Source: Streptomyces noursei
Lineage (GTDB): Bacteria > Actinomycetota > Actinomycetes > Streptomycetales > Streptomycetaceae
Length of the DNA: 64,000 nucleotides
Direction of reading: 5' to 3'
Assembly (NCBI RefSeq): GCF_001646665.1
Contig: NZ_LWBU01000011.1
Location: 186,556-250,555 of the forward strand
Part shown: positions 24,719-33,680 of the stretch, one piece after another
How the letters are laid out: the number at the start of each line of letters is the position of its first letter
Position numbering within the stretch: position 1 is the first letter of the stretch
Translations under genes and position numbers: made by a program
Notes under the pieces: generated by a model
Told to the model about the DNA's origin: nothing
What the model saw: only the letters and a program-made list of their open reading frames with translations
Databases searched by the model: none

Positions 24719-25046
24719 GCGAGGCACTCCCGGGATTCGCGGCTGTGGTGCGACAACACGAACGACTACGCAGGTGCGCGGGGTCCATCGTTCCGAATGC
24801 GACCACCTGATGCAAGGGCAGATGCACGTGCACGCGCCCGACCTGTCCACCCCCGTGCCGATTACTGGCCATATCTTCCGCCCCCCACTTTCCCCGGCGG
24901 GGCGCTCGAGCCGTCGCGACTCGGTCAAGGCTTCGTCTTTGCGTAACCGTGCGAGTACGCGGTGAAGCATTTTGGTGGCAGAATCCGGCGTCTCGGAGCT
25001 CGGGGGTGCTCCGTCGTACACATCGGCGATGGGGAGGGTTGGAGAC
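24719..25046. other. Intergenic region between HATPase and XRE-DUF5753 genes
   Basis: A 328-base gap with no supported gene. It holds the HATPase promoter with its operator-like word and must hold the XRE promoter. I see no second copy of the word near the XRE start. Confidence 0.6.
24787..24833 (-). promoter_or_regulatory. Promoter and operator-like motif of the HATPase gene
   Basis: On the minus strand the word beginning GTGCACGTGCATCTGC and ending TGCA (24833-24811) is followed after 18 bases by -10 AACGAT (24792-24787). Motif, orientation and spacing match the DUF397 promoter. Confidence 0.65.
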
Positions 25047-25910
25047 GTGACCGCAAGTGAGTCGAGCGGTTCCGTGGTGCGGCGCATCCTGCTGGGTTCG
25101 CAACTGCGGCGGCTGCGGGAGTCGCGCGGCATCACGCGCGAGGCCGCCGGTTATTCCATCCGGGCGTCCGAATCCAAGATCAGTCGTATGGAGTTGGGCA
25201 GGGTGAGCTTCAAGGCGAGGGACATCGAGGACCTGCTCACGCTGTACGGCGTCACCGACGACAGCGAGCGCGACTCCCTCCTCGGCCTCGCCCGCGAGGC
25301 CAACGTCGCCGGCTGGTGGCACAGCTACGGCGACGTGCTCCCCGGGTGGTTCCAGACCTACATCGGCCTCGAAGGCGCCGCCTCGCTCATCCGTATCTAC
25401 GAAGTGCAGTTCGTGCACGGGCTGTTGCAGACGGAGGCGTACGCGCACGCCGTCGTCACCCGCGGCATGCCGGACGCCCCGCGGGCCGAGATCGACCGCC
25501 GCGTGGCGCTGCGCCTGGAGCGCCAGAAGGTGCTCGTCTCCGAGCGGGCGCCGCACTTTCACGCCGTTCTCGACGAGGCGGCCCTGCGCCGCCCCTACGG
25601 CGACCGGGAGGTGATGCGCGACCAGCTCAAGCACCTGATCGAGGTCTCCGAGCAGCCCAACGTCACCCTCCAGGTCATGCCCTTCAGCTTCGGCGGCCAC
25701 GCCGGCGAGAGCGGCGCCTTCACCATGCTCCGCTTCCCCGAGTCCGACCTCTCCGACATCGTCTACCTGGAGCAGCTGACGAGCGCGCTCTACCTCGACA
25801 AGCGCGAGGAAGTGGCCCAGTACGAGCGGGTGATGGAGCGGCTGCATCACGACAGCCCGGGCCCCGAGGAGAGCCGAGACGTTCTCCGGGGACTCCTCCA
25901 ACTCACGTGA
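25047..25910 (+). CDS. XRE-family regulator with DUF5753 (WhiJ/Scr1 type)
   Basis: A 287-residue regulator. The N-terminal XRE HTH (LGSQLRRLRESRGITREAAGYSIRASESKISRMELGR) is followed by DUF5753 (from about residue 100; ALLRIYEVQ-like VQFVHGLLQTEAYAHAV, HFHAVLDEAALRRP, NVTLQVMPFSFGGHAG). The GTG at 25047 is preceded by GGGGAGGG. Regulators of this type work with DUF397 proteins in developmental control. It is the natural candidate for binding the 23-bp word found at both neighbouring promoters; that link is inference. Confidence 0.92.
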   Translation: MTASESSGSVVRRILLGSQLRRLRESRGITREAAGYSIRASESKISRMELGRVSFKARDIEDLLTLYGVTDDSERDSLLGLAREANVAGWWHSYGDVLPGWFQTYIGLEGAASLIRIYEVQFVHGLLQTEAYAHAVVTRGMPDAPRAEIDRRVALRLERQKVLVSERAPHFHAVLDEAALRRPYGDREVMRDQLKHLIEVSEQPNVTLQVMPFSFGGHAGESGAFTMLRFPESDLSDIVYLEQLTSALYLDKREEVAQYERVMERLHHDSPGPEESRDVLRGLLQLT

Positions 25911-25989
25911 CCCGCCAGTAGGATGACGTCCCATCAAACGCGTCGTCATGAGCGTGTCATGAGAGCGCGCGCCCTCGGGAAGGGATGGC

Positions 25990-27447
25990 ATGTCCTACTT
26001 CACAGACCTGGCCCTGCAGTACATAGACGGTGAGTGGCGGGCCGGCGGCGGCTCGTGGGACATCATCGACTTCAACCCGTACAACGAGGAGAAGCTCGCC
26101 TCCATCACCGTGGCCACGGTCGAGGAGATAGACCAGGCCTACCGGGCGGCCGAGCGCGCCCAGCCCGCGTGGGCCGACACGAACCCGTACACCCGCCGCG
26201 CCGTCTTCGAGCGGGCCCTGCGCCTCATCGAGGAGCGCGAGGAGGAGATCACCGAGGCGATCATCGCCGAACTCGGCGGCACGCGCACCAAGGCGGCCTT
26301 CGAACTGCACCTGGCCAAGGAGTTCCTGCGCGAGGCGGTCAACCTGGCGCTTCGCCCCGAGGGCCGCATCCTCCCCTCGCCGGTCGACGGCAAGGAGAAC
26401 CGCCTCTACCGGGTGCCGGTCGGCGTCGTCGGTGTCATCAGCCCCTTCAACTTCCCCTTCCTGCTCTCCATCAAGTCCGTCGCCCCGGCGCTCGCCCTCG
26501 GCAACGCAGTCGTCCTCAAGCCCCACCAGAACACCCCCATACTCGGCGGCGCCCTGGTCGCCAAGATCTTCGAGGACGCCGGCCTCCCGGCCGGTCTGCT
26601 CAACGTCGTGATCACCGACATCGCGGAGATCGGCGACGCGCTGATCGAGCACCCGGTGCCCGCGGTCATCTCCTTCACCGGGTCCGACCGCGTCGGCAAG
26701 CACGTCGCCACCGTCTGCGCCGCCCACTTCAAGCGGTCCGTGCTGGAGCTGGGCGGCAACAGCGCCCTCATCGTGCTGGACGACGCCGACATCGACTACG
26801 CCGTCGACGCGGCCGTCTTCAGCCGGTTCGTGCACCAGGGCCAGGTCTGCATGGCCGCGAACCGGGTCCTGGTGGACCGCTCGGTGCTGAGCGAGTTCAC
26901 CGACAAGTTCGTCACCAAGGTCCGCGGCCTGAGGGCGGGCGACCCCGCCGACCCCGCCACCCACCTCGGCCCGCTCATCAACTCCTCCCAGGCCGAGTCG
27001 GTGACCACGCTGGTCGACCAGACCGTCGCCGCCGGCGCGACGGCCCTCGTCCACGGCTCCGCCACCGGCAACGTGGTCACGCCCACCGTGCTGACCGACC
27101 TCCCGGACGACTCCCCGGTCCTCGCCCAGGAGATCTTCGGCCCCGTTGTGATGCTCCTGCCCTTCGACGGGGAGGACGAGGCGGTGCGCATCGCCAACGA
27201 CACCCCGTACGGGCTCAGCGGCGCCGTCCATACGGGTGACGTCGAGCGTGGCGTACGGATCGCCCGGCGCATCCGCACCGGCATGATCCACATCAACGAC
27301 GGCACCGTCCATGACGAGCCGATCGTGCCCTTCGGAGGCGAGAAGCACTCAGGCGTGGGGCGGCTGAACGGCGAATCCACGGTGGAGGCGTTCACCACCC
27401 ACCAGTGGATCTCCATCCAGCACGGCCGGAGCAGGTTCCCCTTCTGA
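25990..27447 (+). CDS. Aldehyde dehydrogenase (NAD(P)-dependent, benzaldehyde-dehydrogenase-like)
   Basis: A 485-residue ALDH with the cofactor-binding PFNFPF and GNAVVLKPHQNTP segments, catalytic Glu253 (VLELGGNSALIVLDDAD) and catalytic Cys287 (HQGQVCMAANRVLVD). It oxidises an aldehyde to the acid; the substrate cannot be read from sequence, although the variant resembles aromatic aldehyde dehydrogenases. GGGAAGGGA precedes the ATG. It is apparently monocistronic. Confidence 0.93.
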   Translation: MSYFTDLALQYIDGEWRAGGGSWDIIDFNPYNEEKLASITVATVEEIDQAYRAAERAQPAWADTNPYTRRAVFERALRLIEEREEEITEAIIAELGGTRTKAAFELHLAKEFLREAVNLALRPEGRILPSPVDGKENRLYRVPVGVVGVISPFNFPFLLSIKSVAPALALGNAVVLKPHQNTPILGGALVAKIFEDAGLPAGLLNVVITDIAEIGDALIEHPVPAVISFTGSDRVGKHVATVCAAHFKRSVLELGGNSALIVLDDADIDYAVDAAVFSRFVHQGQVCMAANRVLVDRSVLSEFTDKFVTKVRGLRAGDPADPATHLGPLINSSQAESVTTLVDQTVAAGATALVHGSATGNVVTPTVLTDLPDDSPVLAQEIFGPVVMLLPFDGEDEAVRIANDTPYGLSGAVHTGDVERGVRIARRIRTGMIHINDGTVHDEPIVPFGGEKHSGVGRLNGESTVEAFTTHQWISIQHGRSRFPF

Positions 27448-27539
27448 GGCCCCTTCCGGCCGCGAGTTGAGGACAGAACCTGACCGCGAGGGTCCGTAGG
27501 TTGGTTGTCGTAAGGCACCGACCGGAAAGGCGGACCGAC

Positions 27540-28076
27540 ATGGTCACCCACGTTCCCTCAGAGGCCCACGGCGACGAGCGCGGCGCGCTGCTGAACTTCA
27601 TCGAGGCGCAGCGCGGCGCGGTCCGCCGCTCCGTGCTCGGGCTGACCGAGGAGCAGGCCGCGTCCCGCCCGAGCGCCAGCGAGCTGTCGCTCTCCGGTCT
27701 GCTCAAGCACGTCGCCGAGACGGAACTCGGCTGGCTGCGGCTGGCGCAGCAGCAGCCCAACGAGAGGCAGCGCACCGAGGAGACGTGGGCCGACGGCTTC
27801 CGGCTGGAGCGCGACGAGACGATCCAGGGCGTGCTGGCGTTCTGGGACGGCGTCGCCAAGGAGACCGAGGAACTGCTGCGGACCGTCCCGAGCCTGGACG
27901 ACACCTTCCCGCTGCCGGACGCGCCCTGGTACCCCAAGGACGCCCGGGTCTCCATGCGCTGGCTGGGCATGCACCTGGTCGAGGAGATCGCCCGGCACGC
28001 CGGCCACGCCGACATCATCCGCGAGTCCCTGGACGGCAAGGGCGCTTTCGACCTGGTCGCGCTCGAACGGGCCTGA
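27540..28076 (+). CDS. DinB-family (DUF664-like) protein
   Basis: A 178-residue four-helix DinB-like protein. Likely metal ligands are the His in LSLSGLLKHVAETELGWL and the pair in MHLVEEIARHAGHADIIRE. Actinobacterial members include mycothiol-dependent transferases; others are uncharacterised. GGAAAGG lies before the ATG. No membrane or secretion signal is seen. Confidence 0.85.
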   Translation: MVTHVPSEAHGDERGALLNFIEAQRGAVRRSVLGLTEEQAASRPSASELSLSGLLKHVAETELGWLRLAQQQPNERQRTEETWADGFRLERDETIQGVLAFWDGVAKETEELLRTVPSLDDTFPLPDAPWYPKDARVSMRWLGMHLVEEIARHAGHADIIRESLDGKGAFDLVALERA

Positions 28077-28098
28077 CGCACCGGGCCGGCCGGGCCCC

Positions 28099-28127
28099 GG
28101 CACGGTGCCGCGCCCCGGCACCGTGCC
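28099..28127 (+). terminator. Terminator-like inverted repeat after the DinB gene
   Basis: GGCACGGTGCC and GGCACCGTGCC are 11-base arms around a 7-base loop, flanked by GGGCCCC on both sides, 23 bases past the stop. Confidence 0.6.
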
Positions 28128-28189
28128 CTCCGGGCCCCGGCGCCCCCTGCGTACCCTGGTCGCGAAGGACCGGGAAGGGTGCGTGAGAG

Positions 28190-28831
28190 ATGTCGGCGAT
28201 CCGGCTGCTGGTGCTGGGAGCCGTGCGCCAGCACGGGCGGGCGCACGGCTACCAGGTCCGCAACGACCTGGAGTTCTGGGGCGCGCACGAATGGTCCAAC
28301 GCCAAACCGGGATCGATCTACCACGCGCTGAAGCAGATGGCCAAGCAGGGGCTGCTGCACGCCTACGAGACCGCGCCGAGCACGGCCGGCGGCCCCCCGC
28401 GCACCGAGTACGAGCTCACCGCCGAGGGCACCGAGGAGTACTTCGCTCTGCTGCGCGAGTCGCTGACGGCGTACGACCAGCGCACGGACGTCCTGTCGGC
28501 GGCCGTCGGGTTCATCGTCGACCTGCCGCGCGACGAGGCCGTCGCGCTCCTCAAGCGGCGGATCGAGGGCCTGGAGCGGTGGCGGGCCGGCGTCACGGAG
28601 TACTACACGCCCGCCGACGGGCCCGAGTCGCTCGGCCACATCGGCGAGATCATGAACATGTGGGTCCACTCCGCCGACGCGGGCGCCGCGTGGACGCGCG
28701 GGCTGATCGAGCGCATCGAGGGCGGCGCGTACACCTTCGCCGGCGAGGGCGAGCCCTTCGTCGGCGTGCTGTCCGAGGACGACGAGAACCCGTACGCGAC
28801 CGGGACCCCGCACCCCGGCGACACCCGGTGA
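28190..28831 (+). CDS. PadR-family transcriptional regulator
   Basis: A 213-residue PadR protein: winged HTH at residues 1-85 (LVLGAVRQHGRAHGYQVRNDLEF, GSIYHALKQMAKQGLL, then the wing GGPPRTEYELTAEG), followed by a helical Vir-like dimerisation domain and an acidic tail. PadR proteins are mostly repressors that respond to phenolics or drugs. No obvious target is in its operon. GGGAAGG precedes the ATG. Confidence 0.92.
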   Translation: MSAIRLLVLGAVRQHGRAHGYQVRNDLEFWGAHEWSNAKPGSIYHALKQMAKQGLLHAYETAPSTAGGPPRTEYELTAEGTEEYFALLRESLTAYDQRTDVLSAAVGFIVDLPRDEAVALLKRRIEGLERWRAGVTEYYTPADGPESLGHIGEIMNMWVHSADAGAAWTRGLIERIEGGAYTFAGEGEPFVGVLSEDDENPYATGTPHPGDTR

Positions 28832-28945
28832 CAACCGGCCCGACGGCGGCCGCACCCTCCAGGACGTGCGCACCGGCACGTACCACCTGACCCGCAGCCC
28901 CCTGGGCTCCCCGTGGACGGCCCGCGCTTACAGCCGACAAGGGAC

Positions 28946-28976
28946 TTGCACCTCACGTGGCGTGAGGGAACAGGCT
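28946..28976 (+). promoter_or_regulatory. ptipA-like MerR-type promoter
   Basis: -35 TTGCAC (28946-28951) and -10 CAGGCT (28971-28976) are separated by 19 bases. The spacer carries the perfect palindrome CCTCACG-TGG-CGTGAGG (28951-28967). Overlong spacing with a spacer dyad is the MerR activation architecture and matches the known S. lividans tipA promoter closely, so autoactivation by the downstream product is expected. Confidence 0.9.
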
Positions 28977-29010
28977 GGAGCGCGCAACCAGAAGAAGGGA
29001 GCGGAGAGCC

Positions 29011-29769
29011 GTGAGCCACTCCGTGGGACAGGTCGCCGCGTTCGCCCACGTCACGGTGCGGACGCTGCACCACTACGACGAGATCGGGCTGCTCTCCCCG
29101 AGCGGCCGCAGCCACGCGGGCCACCGGCGGTACGACGACGCCGACCTCGACCGGCTGCAGCGGATCCTGTTCTACCGGGAGCTGGGCTTCCCGCTCGACC
29201 AGGTCGCGGTCCTCATCGACGATCCCGACGCGGACCCGCAGGAACACCTGCGGCGCCAGCACGAGCTGCTGACCACGCGGATCGCCGAACTGCAGAGGAT
29301 GGCCGAGGCCGTCGAACACGCCATGGAGGCGAAGAAGATGGGCATCAACCTCACGCCCGAGGAGAAGTTCGAGGTGTTCGGGGACCACGACCCCGACCAG
29401 TACGAGGAGGAGGTCGAACAGCGCTGGGGCGACACCGACGCCTACCGGGAGTCGGCCCGCCGCACGGCGCGGTACACCAAGGAGGACTGGCTGCGGATGA
29501 AGGAGGAGTCCGCCGACTGGGGCGCCCGCTACCAGGCCCTCATGGAGGCGGGCGAGCCGGCGACGAGCGAGCGCGCGATGGACCTCGCGGAGGAACACCG
29601 CACGCAGATCGTGCGGTGGTACTACGACTGCACGTACGAGATCCACCGGTGCCTCGCGGACATGTACGTCGCGGACGAGCGCTTCACGGCGTACTACGAC
29701 GCCATCCGCCCCGGCCTCGCCCAGCACCTCCGCGACGCCATCCACGCCAACGCCGCCCGCCACGCCTGA
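29011..29769 (+). CDS. tipA: TipAL-like MerR regulator of thiopeptide response
   Basis: A 252-residue protein nearly collinear with TipAL: MerR HTH (VGQVAAFAHVTVRTLHHYDEIGLL, GHRRYDDADLDRL), coiled coil to about residue 105, and TipAS ligand domain (EEKFEVFGDHDPDQYEEEVEQRWG). Cys214, in YEIHRCLADMYVADERF, matches the Cys that binds thiostrepton covalently in TipA. The GTG start has GGAG-type pairing upstream. Met110 at 29338, behind GGAGG, matches the known internal TipAS start. TipA senses thiopeptides and activates its own promoter. Confidence 0.94.
   Translation: MSHSVGQVAAFAHVTVRTLHHYDEIGLLSPSGRSHAGHRRYDDADLDRLQRILFYRELGFPLDQVAVLIDDPDADPQEHLRRQHELLTTRIAELQRMAEAVEHAMEAKKMGINLTPEEKFEVFGDHDPDQYEEEVEQRWGDTDAYRESARRTARYTKEDWLRMKEESADWGARYQALMEAGEPATSERAMDLAEEHRTQIVRWYYDCTYEIHRCLADMYVADERFTAYYDAIRPGLAQHLRDAIHANAARHA
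29325..29340 (+). promoter_or_regulatory. Internal ribosome site and start for the TipAS short form
   Basis: GGAGG at 29325-29329 lies 8 bases before an in-frame ATG (29338), codon 110 of the TipAL frame. Translation from it would give the 143-residue ligand domain alone, as described for tipA. Confidence 0.8.
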
Positions 29770-29886
29770 CACCGCGCGCGGGCCGGGAGACCGGGTGGGA
29801 GGGGGCGTGGAACCGGGTGGGGGGTGGAAGCGTTGATAGCTTTGGGCAGCCATCCCCCGCCCACCGACCCAGGAGCCCCGGAACCC

Positions 29887-30570
29887 GTGAATACGCTTGC
29901 GCTCGGACCGAGCTGGCTGGACCCGGACTACCTCATCGAGACCTTCGGCCTCATCGGCGTCCTGGTCATCGTCTTCGCCGAGTCCGGACTGCTGATCGGT
30001 TTCTTCCTCCCCGGTGACTCCCTGCTGTTCACCACCGGCCTGCTGGTCACCACCGGTGTCCTCGACACCCCGCTGTGGCTCGTCTGCACCCTGGTCGTGC
30101 TGTCCGCGATCATCGGCGACCAGGTGGGTTACCTCTTCGGCCGCAAGGTCGGACCGGCCCTCTTCAAGCGCCCGGACTCCCGCCTCTTCAAGCAGGAGAA
30201 CGTCGAGAAGGCCCACGAGTTCTTCGAGAAGCACGGCCCCAAGTCGCTGATCCTCGCCCGGTTCGTCCCGATTGTCCGGACGTTCACGCCGATCATCGCC
30301 GGTGTGAGCCGGATGAACTACCGCTCGTTCATCACGTTCAACGTGATCGGCGGTGTCCTCTGGGGCGCCGGTGTGACGCTCCTCGGCGCGTCGCTCGGCA
30401 AGATCGAGTTCGTCCACAAGAACATCGAGCCCATCCTCATCCTGATCGTGCTGATCTCGGTCGTCCCGATCGTGATCGAGTACCTGCGGGCCCGCTCGCA
30501 GAAGAGGAAGGAGCCGGTCACCGAGGACGGCGGCCCCTCGGCCCCGCGCGGCCGCCACGCCAAGCGCTGA
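29887..30570 (+). CDS. DedA-family membrane protein (VTT/SNARE-associated domain)
   Basis: A 227-residue DedA protein with about five or six helices. Family signatures are GLIGVLVIVFAESGLLIGFFLPGDSLLF, GYLFGRKVGP and RFVPIVRTFTPIIAGVSRM. The family flips undecaprenyl phosphate or other phospholipids. The GTG at 29887 (NTLALGPSWLDPDYL) gives the family-like N-terminus; AGGAG is about 11 bases upstream. An upstream in-frame GTG at 29824 is less likely. Confidence 0.92.
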   Translation: MNTLALGPSWLDPDYLIETFGLIGVLVIVFAESGLLIGFFLPGDSLLFTTGLLVTTGVLDTPLWLVCTLVVLSAIIGDQVGYLFGRKVGPALFKRPDSRLFKQENVEKAHEFFEKHGPKSLILARFVPIVRTFTPIIAGVSRMNYRSFITFNVIGGVLWGAGVTLLGASLGKIEFVHKNIEPILILIVLISVVPIVIEYLRARSQKRKEPVTEDGGPSAPRGRHAKR

Positions 30571-31249
30571 CCCCGCCCCCTGGTGGGCCCAGCCCCTGCG
30601 GGCCCACCCCGCCCGGTGAGGACGCCGCCCCTGGCCCGGCTTCCGCCCGGTGCGCCACCCGTGCGGTGCCTGTCCGGTGGGTGGTGGGGTGTGGCCCCTC
30701 CAGGCTCACCTCCTCGGGGCCGGCGGCCCTGGGTCACATGCAAGGGAGCCCACCCCTTGCCGCCAACCCCTGCGGGGGCGACCCTGCACGGCCCCACCCC
30801 AGGCCGTCCCCCGCCTGCGGGCCGGTGGGTGGGGCGCTCTCAACCCCGAGCGTCCCCGTCTGCGGGCCGGTGGGGGAAGACCCGACCTTGGTGTGTGTGC
30901 CTTCTGCGGATCGGTGATCGGGGCGTGCCTCATGCCAGCGCGTAGGCGTGTGCGGGACGGGGCGGGGTATTCGCGGACTCGGCGAGGAGGGGCCGTGCAG
31001 GGTCGCCCCCTGGGGGTCCCCCCACGCCGCCAGGCGTAGGGGGAGGATTGGCGGCGAGTAACGGCAACAAAGCCGGCTCGGCGCCCCGCCAACCGCGAGG
31101 AGGTGAGCCCGGAGGGGCCCCGTACCCCGCACACCGGCAAAAAGCACCCCGGCCACGCCCGGCACGGGGCACCAGCACCGCACCGCCGGGGCGCCGTACA
31201 GGCACCGCACCGCACAGGCAGCGCACCGCGCCGCCAGGGCCTCGCCGGG
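30571..31249. repeat. Gene-free 680-bp spacer with two nested inverted repeat pairs
   Basis: No gene is supported. A perfect 22-base inverted pair lies at 30774-30795 and 30989-31010 (contains CGACCCTGCACGG), nested inside a 23-base pair with one mismatch at 30693-30715 and 31097-31119 (contains GCTCACCTCCTC). The two halves look like inverted copies of one intergenic element of about 120-150 bp that have drifted apart. Confidence 0.65.
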
Positions 31250-32929
31250 TCAGAAGCCGCGGGTGCGCTTGGCCGCGCGGCGCAGCGCCGCCGAGCCGGG
31301 CGCCCGGATGAACAGCCGGGCCATCTCGCCGCCCAGGTTCACGCCGATCGCGATGGCCAGCGCCAGCGCGGCCGCGCGCGCCAGTGAGGTGAACCCCGCG
31401 TCCATGTTGTTCTGCGCGATGTTCAGCACCCCGAGGTACGTGGCGCTGCCCGGCAGCAGCGGGCCGATCGCCGCCGTGACGTACGGCAGCGACGAGGTGT
31501 GCTCGTAGCGGGCCATGAGCTGGCCGAACAGGCCGACCAGCCCCGCCGCGACGGCCGTCGCCATCACGGTCGAGCCGCCCGCCGTCACCGCTATCGCCGC
31601 GTAGATGACCCACGCCGCCGCCCCGTTCAGCGCCACGAACAGCACCGTGGAACGTTCCTGCTGGAGCAGTACCGCGAACGTCACGGACAGCAGCACCGCC
31701 GCCAGGATCTGGATGACCGGCCGTTCGACGGAGTCGAGCACGCCCTCGGGGTTGAGCTTGGCGCCCAGCTGGACGCCCCCGTACAGCACCGACAGCACGC
31801 CCACGACGATGGCGACGAAGAAGTAGCCGACCTCCAGCAGGCGTGCCGAGGCGGTGATGTAGAAGCCGGTCAGTCCGTCCTGGACGGCGGCCACCAGCGC
31901 CCGTCCGGGAATGAGGGCGAACAGCCCACCGGTGATCACCGCGTTCGGCTGGAGCCCGGCGTGCAGGAGGCTGACGACGACGCCGAGCGCGGCGGGGGGT
32001 ACGGCGGCGACCGCGAACTGGTAGAACTCGGGCAGTCCGCGGCCCGCGCAGAGCCACGCCAGCCGGTCGCCCAGCATGGCGCCGGCCGCCGCGATGAGGA
32101 AGACGGCCATGTCGCCGCCGAGCAGCATGGACGCGGCGCCGGCGAGTCCGCCCGCCGCCACGGTGAGGACCCAGCCGGGGTACGGGTGCCGGTTGCGGCG
32201 GATCTCCGCGAGGCGCCGGTAGGCCTCCTCCAGGGAGACCTCGTAGTCCTCGGCGTTGATGTCGGCGACGAGCGTGTAGACGGCCGACAGCCGGTTGTAG
32301 TCGGTGCCCCGCCGCCGTACGGTCCGGTTGGCCGTGACGGGGTCGTCGACCAGCGAGGGCTGGTACGTGATCGACAGCAGCGTGAAGGTGACCGTCGGTT
32401 CGCAGCGGTCGAGCCCGTACGAGCGGCAGATCGCGAACATCGCCGCCTCGACGTCCTCCGCGCCCTCGCCGCCCGCCAGCAGCAGTTCGCCGATGCGCAG
32501 GGTCAGGTCGAGGACGCGCGGCACGGCGGGCCCGGCGTCGTCCTGCTTCTGCACCGGTTCGGGCACGGGCCGCTCGCTCACCGGCATGCGCAGCATGGTG
32601 CGCATGCGGTCCTGCCAGGGCGCGTCCTTCGACAGCCGTATCGCCGGAAATCCCTCGGCGGGCGTGAAGGCGGCCGGGGACTCCTTCGCCGAGTACGTCG
32701 AGGGCGGGGCGAACGCGGAGCCCTCGGGCTCGGCGGGCGCCTCGGGCGTCAGTCCCGGCGGGAGGGCGAACTCCGACGTCGTCTGCTGGTCCTCCTCGGT
32801 ACCGGGGGGCTGCTCCACGCCCGGTGGTGGCGCGAAGGCGCTGTGTGCCTCATCGGACTGAGGCTTACGGTCCTCCGGACCGTCCGTCTCCGGCGCCACT
32901 GTGCTCGTCCTCGCTCCCGTCCGACCCAT
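31250..32929 (-). CDS. Threonine/serine exporter ThrE-family membrane protein
   Basis: A 559-residue protein. An acidic, Pro-rich cytoplasmic N-terminus of about 150 residues precedes a ThrE domain (LRIGELLLAGGEGAEDVEAAMFAI) with helices to about residue 390, then a second ThrE-like block of five helices. This is the fused N/C ThrE layout, and the family exports threonine and serine. The ATG at 32929 was chosen over a GTG at 32971; both have weak ribosome sites. It is transcribed away from the pyrophosphatase terminus. Confidence 0.88.
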   Translation of the reverse strand: MGRTGARTSTVAPETDGPEDRKPQSDEAHSAFAPPPGVEQPPGTEEDQQTTSEFALPPGLTPEAPAEPEGSAFAPPSTYSAKESPAAFTPAEGFPAIRLSKDAPWQDRMRTMLRMPVSERPVPEPVQKQDDAGPAVPRVLDLTLRIGELLLAGGEGAEDVEAAMFAICRSYGLDRCEPTVTFTLLSITYQPSLVDDPVTANRTVRRRGTDYNRLSAVYTLVADINAEDYEVSLEEAYRRLAEIRRNRHPYPGWVLTVAAGGLAGAASMLLGGDMAVFLIAAAGAMLGDRLAWLCAGRGLPEFYQFAVAAVPPAALGVVVSLLHAGLQPNAVITGGLFALIPGRALVAAVQDGLTGFYITASARLLEVGYFFVAIVVGVLSVLYGGVQLGAKLNPEGVLDSVERPVIQILAAVLLSVTFAVLLQQERSTVLFVALNGAAAWVIYAAIAVTAGGSTVMATAVAAGLVGLFGQLMARYEHTSSLPYVTAAIGPLLPGSATYLGVLNIAQNNMDAGFTSLARAAALALAIAIGVNLGGEMARLFIRAPGSAALRRAAKRTRGF

Positions 32930-33028
32930 CCGATTCGCCTGCCCAGTATGGGCACGGCCAAGGGCTCCCACACGACGACGGGCGGCGCACCCGAGGGGTG
33001 CGCCGCCCGTCGTGCGGGGAGAGGGGGC

Positions 33029-33523
33029 TCAGTGAGCGCCGCCCTGCGCCTCCAGGCGCTTCACGGAGGCCTCGATCTCGGCCTCGGCCTCGGCGCGGCC
33101 GACCCAGTTGGCGCCCTCGACGGACTTGCCGGGCTCCAGGTCCTTGTAGACCTCGAAGAAGTGCTGGATCTCCAGGCGGTCGAACTCCGACACGTGGTGG
33201 ATGTCGCGCAGGTGCTCCATGCGCGGGTCGGAGGCCGGCACGCAGAGCAGCTTGTCGTCGCCGCCCGCCTCGTCGGTCATCCGGAACATGCCGATGGCGC
33301 GGCACTTGACCAGGACACCCGGGAAGGTGGGCTCGTCCAGGATGACCAGCGCGTCCAGCGGGTCGCCGTCCTCGCCGAGGGTGCCCTCGACGAAGCCGTA
33401 GTCGGCCGGGTAGACGGTCGACGTGAAGAGGTGGCGGTCCAGTCGGATACGACCGGTCTCGTGGTCCACCTCGTACTTGTTCCGCGACCCCTTCGGGATC
33501 TCGATGGTGACGTCGAACTCCAC
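33029..33523 (-). CDS. ppa: Inorganic pyrophosphatase, family I
   Basis: A 164-residue soluble pyrophosphatase with [36 protein letters not shown], the metal site [11 protein letters not shown] and [15 protein letters not shown]. It hydrolyses pyrophosphate and drives biosynthetic reactions forward. The GTG at 33523 has GGAGG upstream. It is divergent from dacB. Confidence 0.96.
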   Translation of the reverse strand: MEFDVTIEIPKGSRNKYEVDHETGRIRLDRHLFTSTVYPADYGFVEGTLGEDGDPLDALVILDEPTFPGVLVKCRAIGMFRMTDEAGGDDKLLCVPASDPRMEHLRDIHHVSEFDRLEIQHFFEVYKDLEPGKSVEGANWVGRAEAEAEIEASVKRLEAQGGAH

Positions 33524-33680
33524 GGGTGGCTCCTCCAAGATCAACACATTACGTCGGGTGATACTGCTCCCCCGGCAGGACCGGACCGCCGTGGTCACCG
33601 GGGGTGCCGTGCTCACGGCACAGCTCAGTGGTTAAGTGTCCCTCACGCAACTGTGTGCTCGCGAAAGGGGCTGGTCAGCC

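Noticed and set aside
30583..31215. Several 100-170-codon frames in the 30.6-31.2 kb spacer
   Set aside because: They are Pro/Arg-rich on both strands, have no ribosome sites, and cover the inverted repeats.
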